This document shows, one piece after another, positions 59,700-64,000 of a DNA stretch of 64,000 nucleotides (its first letter is position 1; each line of letters begins with the position of its first letter). Both the position numbers and the translations under genes were made by a program. The notes beneath the pieces were generated by a model that was given only the letters and a program-made list of their open reading frames with translations, did no database searches and had not been told where the DNA came from. The stretch is from Cristatella mucedo (taxonomy: Eukaryota; Bryozoa; Phylactolaemata; Cristatellidae). Where the stretch lies: NCBI GenBank assembly GCA_009760855.2, contig WPIO01000125.1, forward strand, positions 236,001 through 300,000, read 5' to 3'.

Positions 59700-60579
59700 C
59701 TTCAAAAGGAGTTGTTCGACCAGCTGCTGCTGTGCTGCTGCTGTGCTGCTGCTTCTGCCGGTGCAGCTGCTGCTATGGCTGCAGCTGTGGCGGACGGACT
59801 TGGAGCATCGAATGAGGCTGCGGTGCCAGCAGCAGAGGTAGCCCCCCTTCAGCCAAGCAGCTTCGACACCCCTTCCACAATAACTCGACTAACTGGCTAG
59901 TGGTGTCTAGCTTCTCGAGCGCTTGTCAGTCTTGCAAAGCTGCACTGTGCAATAAACATGACAAGATTCGAACGTGCCTGGCTGCGCATGCTGGTCTAAC
60001 TCAATTGGGTCTAACCCAGTTTCACACACACACACACAATACAAAGCCGATGCTCCTCCCACGAGGAAGAAGCGCTAGTGGAGCTCTTTGACTTGTGGCA
60101 CAAAGTGCATAATCGACTGCTAGGACGGACTGTGGGAGTGGCAGTTGGATGATGCTGAAATTAAACCAACTTGCACCCAAATTAAACCAAAGAAAGGAAA
60201 GTATAAAACCTCAGCAGCTGCAGGTATTTCTGAAGTTGTGTGCACATGGAGCCGGCAAATGCTCCATGCAGTCCCTATTCGGAAAACAAGCAAGCTGAAA
60301 AAAGTGCATTGGACCCCCACCCCCCCCCCTACACAACACCCCCAAAAGCACCACGGCTGCCAGACAGACCTGCAGGTACTACAGCTGCTACACTTCTTCA
60401 GCTCCCACCACAGTGCTGTGGTGTGATACTTTGCTGTGGCTCTCCAGGACGTGCTCAAGGGTGGTGCTGCTCAGGAGTGGTGCTGCTCAGGGGTGGTGCT
60501 CCTGCTTATGCTCTTACAGCCTAATAAGAAGCTGTCGCACACATGCACACACTTTTTTGCACACACACACACACACACA

Positions 60580-60615
<36 letters not shown>

Positions 60616-61240
60616 GCAAGCAACAGCGAAGAACCAGATAAAGCAGCTGGTGAAGCTCGGCATCTATGGAGGATTGCCGCTGCTCGATCCTAAGACAATT
60701 TGCCGCCCAGACTGAGTAAAATATTCTTGGTTTGCTATAAACTGCTGCTAATCCGAGTGAGAAATGAGGACGGCGCACCAATGCTGCTGTACTATGGTCT
60801 CCTTCTTGAAGTCAAATGACCAGCGCGAATAAGAAAAGCTGTAGGCAACTCCTCGGACCTTGCATGATGAGCTGCAAGATGATGATGAGGATGATGATGA
60901 TGATGCATTCGAATGTAGCTTGGTCAGCCAAGTTGTTCCATGTGAACTCTTTGATCATGTATACATGAATGGTCTTGCAAATTCATGTTGGTTGCTGCTA
61001 CTCTGATCACCTGCCACTACCATTGCTGCCGGCATGGCTGCTGCTGCTGCCGCCGCAAATACTGCTGCTAGAGCTGAGGTAGCTGATTTTGATCCTGTTT
61101 CTGATGCTGACTCCACAGTTACTGCAGGTTGGTTTGTGAGTTGTGCATTCGGAGGCCTAGCATCCATCACGTTGCTTGCAATGGTGCAAAGTAAATAGAT
61201 TTTAAATAGTATAAGCTGACGGTTTTAGCAATAATCGAAC
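59700..61240. other. Intron-like DNA with Ala-coding CTG/GCTGCT tracts and (CA)n
   Basis: CTG/GCT repeats near 59720-59790 and 61030-61075, a (CA)n tract at 60558-60616, and GAT repeats near 60873-60903 (frame ELQDDDEDDDDDAFECSLVS). Open frames here are mostly low complexity. Lies within the inferred third intron of the plus-strand gene. Confidence 0.35.
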
Positions 61241-62492
61241 CTTGGACATTCGTAGAATCAGACTGGATGCCACCACATGTCAAAGAAAGAAGAAGAAGGT
61301 GCCTAATCTGCAGGTACTTTCAGAGCAGCCTGAACAAAGCAATATTTTTCAGCATAAGTCGGCAGCCAGCAGTTTCATTTCCGGTTGTCATGCTCTATTT
61401 TCACGCCTTTTTCAATCTACTGAGATACCTGTGAAGCATCCTGTCTGATTATGTGAAATGCTTACAAGATTGTTGCAAGTGCAATTAAAGAAGTGGAACT
61501 TTGAGTGATTGGCACAGGTGATCAATCGTATTTTGCTAAAGGGATAATGAGCTTACTTGGCGGTGCCACCACAGCACATCCCGCGTGGCATCACATGAAA
61601 TCAAAGCAGTTAGTAGCAAACTAGAAGGAAAACCTTTTGCTTCATCTTGTCATTTATGTTCAAATACAATCCCAGTTACTGTCGTCGTCAACGCCTAAAC
61701 CTTGTGGTCAAGATATACCGTGTATATTCTACTTATATTTGTAAAATTCAATCTCTGCGTACGTTGGTTTGTCCTGCTTTGAAGAGTCTGTTCACATAGG
61801 GATTATGGAGACCAAAGAGTTAAATCTAATCTTCTAAGAAAATTTATGGATTTACTAGGATTAACAAGAGTTTTGCTGTAATTTTTAAGAGCTTCAAACT
61901 ATCGCTCAGTAAAGCCTATGACCGGCATTGCAGAAGAGGAAGCCAAAATAGAGCAGCTGCATGTATTGAACTGATTGTGTTGAGGGGATGCAGGACAAAT
62001 AGAAAGGCTCAGTATGTCCTTTTTAATGTACAAAATAATTATTTGTCAAGCAGGCTGTAAGTGGCAATGCACTCCAAGCCACTTACTCAGTCTTGCATAT
62101 TGCTGACGTACCTCTTCACAGGGTTACAGTATTTCTATTTTTCAAAATCGTGAAGCAACGAAATACATCTCAGTAGCACCAAAGCTCAATGCGACAGGTC
62201 AAGCGGTGGTCACCAGGCACCATGATGCCGTTTCTTGAATTTTGGTGGCTAACCGGTGCAGGAAACAGCCTCGAGGGCTCTTGGGCGGTCAAAACTGCCA
62301 GTTTCAAGCCACAGGGTACAACCAGAGATAATCATGCCAGAAGTCTGAATGTTTGTACAACGTACTCGAATAAAACCTATAACTTCGAGCTGAAAGTATG
62401 CCTCCCCCACCATGGAGTCCGTATCGTCAAGGTATCATTGTCTCTTCGAGTATCGCAGTATGGCACAAGGAGCAGCTTGTGCAGCCCCTTAC
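61241..62492. other. No gene firmly recognised
   Basis: Contains plus frames 61242-61448 (IRLDATTCQRKKKKVPNLQ, with possible donor CTGCAG|GTACTT) and 62189-62518, neither with family likeness. Confidence 0.3.
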
Positions 62493-62579
62493 CTGCCAGT
62501 ACAGATGTGCCATATTAAGGAATCTGTGCAGCATCTCGAAGTTCGCGTCATTAGTCAGCGATCGCAGGAATACTAATTG
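62493..62579 (-). CDS. Exon-like segment, minus strand, unrecognised
   Basis: On the minus strand 29 codons lie between AG (TTTCAGATATTAG) and a strong donor, TGGCAG|GTAAGG. They read QLVFLRSLTNDANFEMLH then RFLNMAHLYWQ, phase 0 at both ends. The helical, protein-like composition suggests real coding sequence. The segment lies inside the inferred third intron of the plus-strand gene, so it would be a nested gene on the other strand or a chance frame. A vague likeness to the C-terminal region of WDR36/UTP21 (a short motif, Asp-x-x-Phe-Glu followed by leucines) is too weak to name it. Confidence 0.28.
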
Positions 62580-63167
62580 CTAATATCTGAAATTAAGACC
62601 ACAAACCGACCGGGCAACTCTTATTAAGCAGCCGTTTGGTTGCCACACGTACTTCGTTATCAAATTACCTGCCTAGCAAGCATAACGCTAAGTAGCTGGA
62701 AGTCGGCTGGCAGTCATCCAGAAATTAACCCTCACCTTGCTTTGAAAGCCGGCATCAGACAACCCAGTCGTGTGCTTGCACTTGGAGTAGGGGCAGTTGT
62801 CAACAACTTAAACGTTTCAAGGTATATTGTCCTATTTGGCATATGGCCGATTCAAAGGAGTAGGCCAGAGCCGACAGGTTCAGAACCCGGGCAGTGCTGC
62901 TGGCACGAGTCGACATTTGTCGGTAAAGAGTAAAACAGACTTCTTGTGGCAGCCTTAACAGCTCTAGCTCCCTTAATATCTATTCCCGTGATCAGGGCAG
63001 CAGCAGATCTTTGCGGTAGCTAAGAGGTGGCAATTACTCAGCAGCTGGATGCTGGAGGCACAGCAGCTTTTTATGGTTACAGGCTTGTCACAAGAGTCAC
63101 AGTGGTCCTGCTTGATCCAAGCAAATGCAGCAGCTGCAGGTGCTTCATTCTCTGCCTCCAACTTTCT

Positions 63168-63169
<2 letters not shown>

Positions 63170-63242
<73 letters not shown>

Positions 63243-63248
63243 ATCACG

Positions 63249-63295
<47 letters not shown>

Positions 63296-63500
63296 GCTCT
63301 CTTTCACTTTATCTATGTCTTCTCTCTTCTGCTGCCTTTGTCTCTCCCTCTGCTTTTCTCTCGTCCTCTTTTCTCCCTTTCATTTCTTCTCTTTCTTTTT
63401 TTTCTTAAATTCTCCCTCTATATACGTGTGTGTGTGTGCACGTGTGTGTGTGTGCATTTGCATGCGTACGTGCATGCGTGCATGTGCGTGTGCGTTTGTA
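63170..63500. repeat. (CT)n and (TG)n microsatellites
   Basis: CT repeats at 63172-63239 and 63251-63291, CT-rich DNA to 63410, then TG-rich DNA 63425-63500 with TGCATGCG units. Confidence 0.95.
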
Positions 63501-63960
63501 TGTATTCCTCTCAGTGAACGTTTGCATGTATTCCTCTCAAGGAACGTGACACTGCTGATGTGGCAGGTTGGCACAGCCGTGCATCACCCGGTTCATTCAT
63601 CCATTCCTCCATGCGTCATACCAACCCTAGTATCTAAAGCAATTTTCTGAGCGTGTCTGCCTCTTTCTCTACCTGCCTGAAGTTGTATGCTCAGCATCGC
63701 TGGAGCAGAATAACTAACCACCAATCACACGTCATCTTTGCAGAGTTTTCTTGCTCCGGGAAGATAGGCTTTGAAGGGTTTCTTCTAATACAAGAAGACC
63801 TTCCACTAGACCACTTAAGATAAAGCTTTTTACAAAGTGCGACTCCAGCATTTTTCTTTGTAGCACGAATGAAATAGAGCAGGCTCTCCGCATTTTCATG
63901 TAGCAGAGCTTTTCAGCTTTTTTGACATATTTATTACCACATACACCTGCTATTGCACAG

Positions 63961-64000
63961 GATATGAGTTCGAGGATTACATAGCACTGCCATATCTTTT
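63961..64000 (+). CDS. Partial exon at the right edge of the window, unrecognised gene
   Basis: After the acceptor ACACCTGCTATTGCACAG the only open frame reads GA then YEFEDYIALPYL and runs off the window. Its start phase matches the end of 59305-59452: G plus GA makes Gly, giving NFNFGYEFEDYIALPYL. The acidic and aromatic composition looks like protein. The minus strand is also open across this segment, ending in a stop near 63735, but lacks good splice signals. Short, so moderate confidence. Confidence 0.4.

Noticed and set aside
61861-62061. Open plus frame without ATG, Arg/Asn-rich, as a transposase remnant
   Set aside because: No DDE or other catalytic motif and no terminal repeats were seen.
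63735-64000. Minus-strand frame of about 75 codons at the right edge (ends LSSRSKKTLQR)
   Set aside because: It lacks acceptor and donor support, while the plus strand has a strong acceptor at 63960 and a phase-matched upstream exon.

Overview
The window looks like ordinary, repeat-rich nuclear DNA of an invertebrate animal. The reasons are three animal-type exons of a cytosolic 5'-nucleotidase gene with GT/GC-AG introns, dozens of 5'-truncated copies of two CR1/L2-like non-LTR retrotransposons, tRNA-derived SINEs, and very long (GA)n, (CT)n, (TG)n and (AT)n tracts. I see no prokaryotic operons, CRISPR array, rRNA gene, functional tRNA gene or viral genome. The lineage cannot be fixed from this sequence; the LINE type would fit many marine invertebrate groups.

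Layout. 1-3.0 kb: the 5' part of an NT5C2-like gene on the minus strand, running off the left edge. It has three coding exons, a non-canonical GC-AG first intron and a YY1-like motif just upstream of the ATG. 3.0-53 kb: a graveyard of mobile elements. LINE-A has an (ATT)n tail and a 3' hairpin with the arms AAAGCGCC and GGCGCTTT. LINE-B has an (ATTAC)n tail and a conserved C-terminus ending ECAIQNSPA. SINE-1 is a tRNA-like head fused to the LINE-A hairpin tail. SINE-2 is a tRNA-like head with a different tail. All LINE copies are 5'-truncated and most are broken by stops and frameshifts; several are nested. 53-64 kb: fewer LINEs, more simple repeats, and what looks like an unrecognised host gene on the plus strand. 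Its best exons are 55942-56030, 59305-59452 and 63961 to the window end, with a possible first exon at 54605-54671; reading phases join without a stop.

How the parts relate. SINE-1 shares the 3' hairpin of LINE-A, so LINE-A reverse transcriptase probably moved it in trans. The simple repeats and LINEs are intertwined: a LINE-A copy splits a CT tract, a roughly 400-bp GA tract lies inside the reading frame of a LINE-A relative, and one candidate exon is wedged between a 420-bp CT-rich tract and an (AT)n(GT)n tract. I found no new enzymatic or defence system. The most useful leads are the unrecognised plus-strand gene, the shared LINE/SINE tail, and the nested insertion with its target-site duplication.
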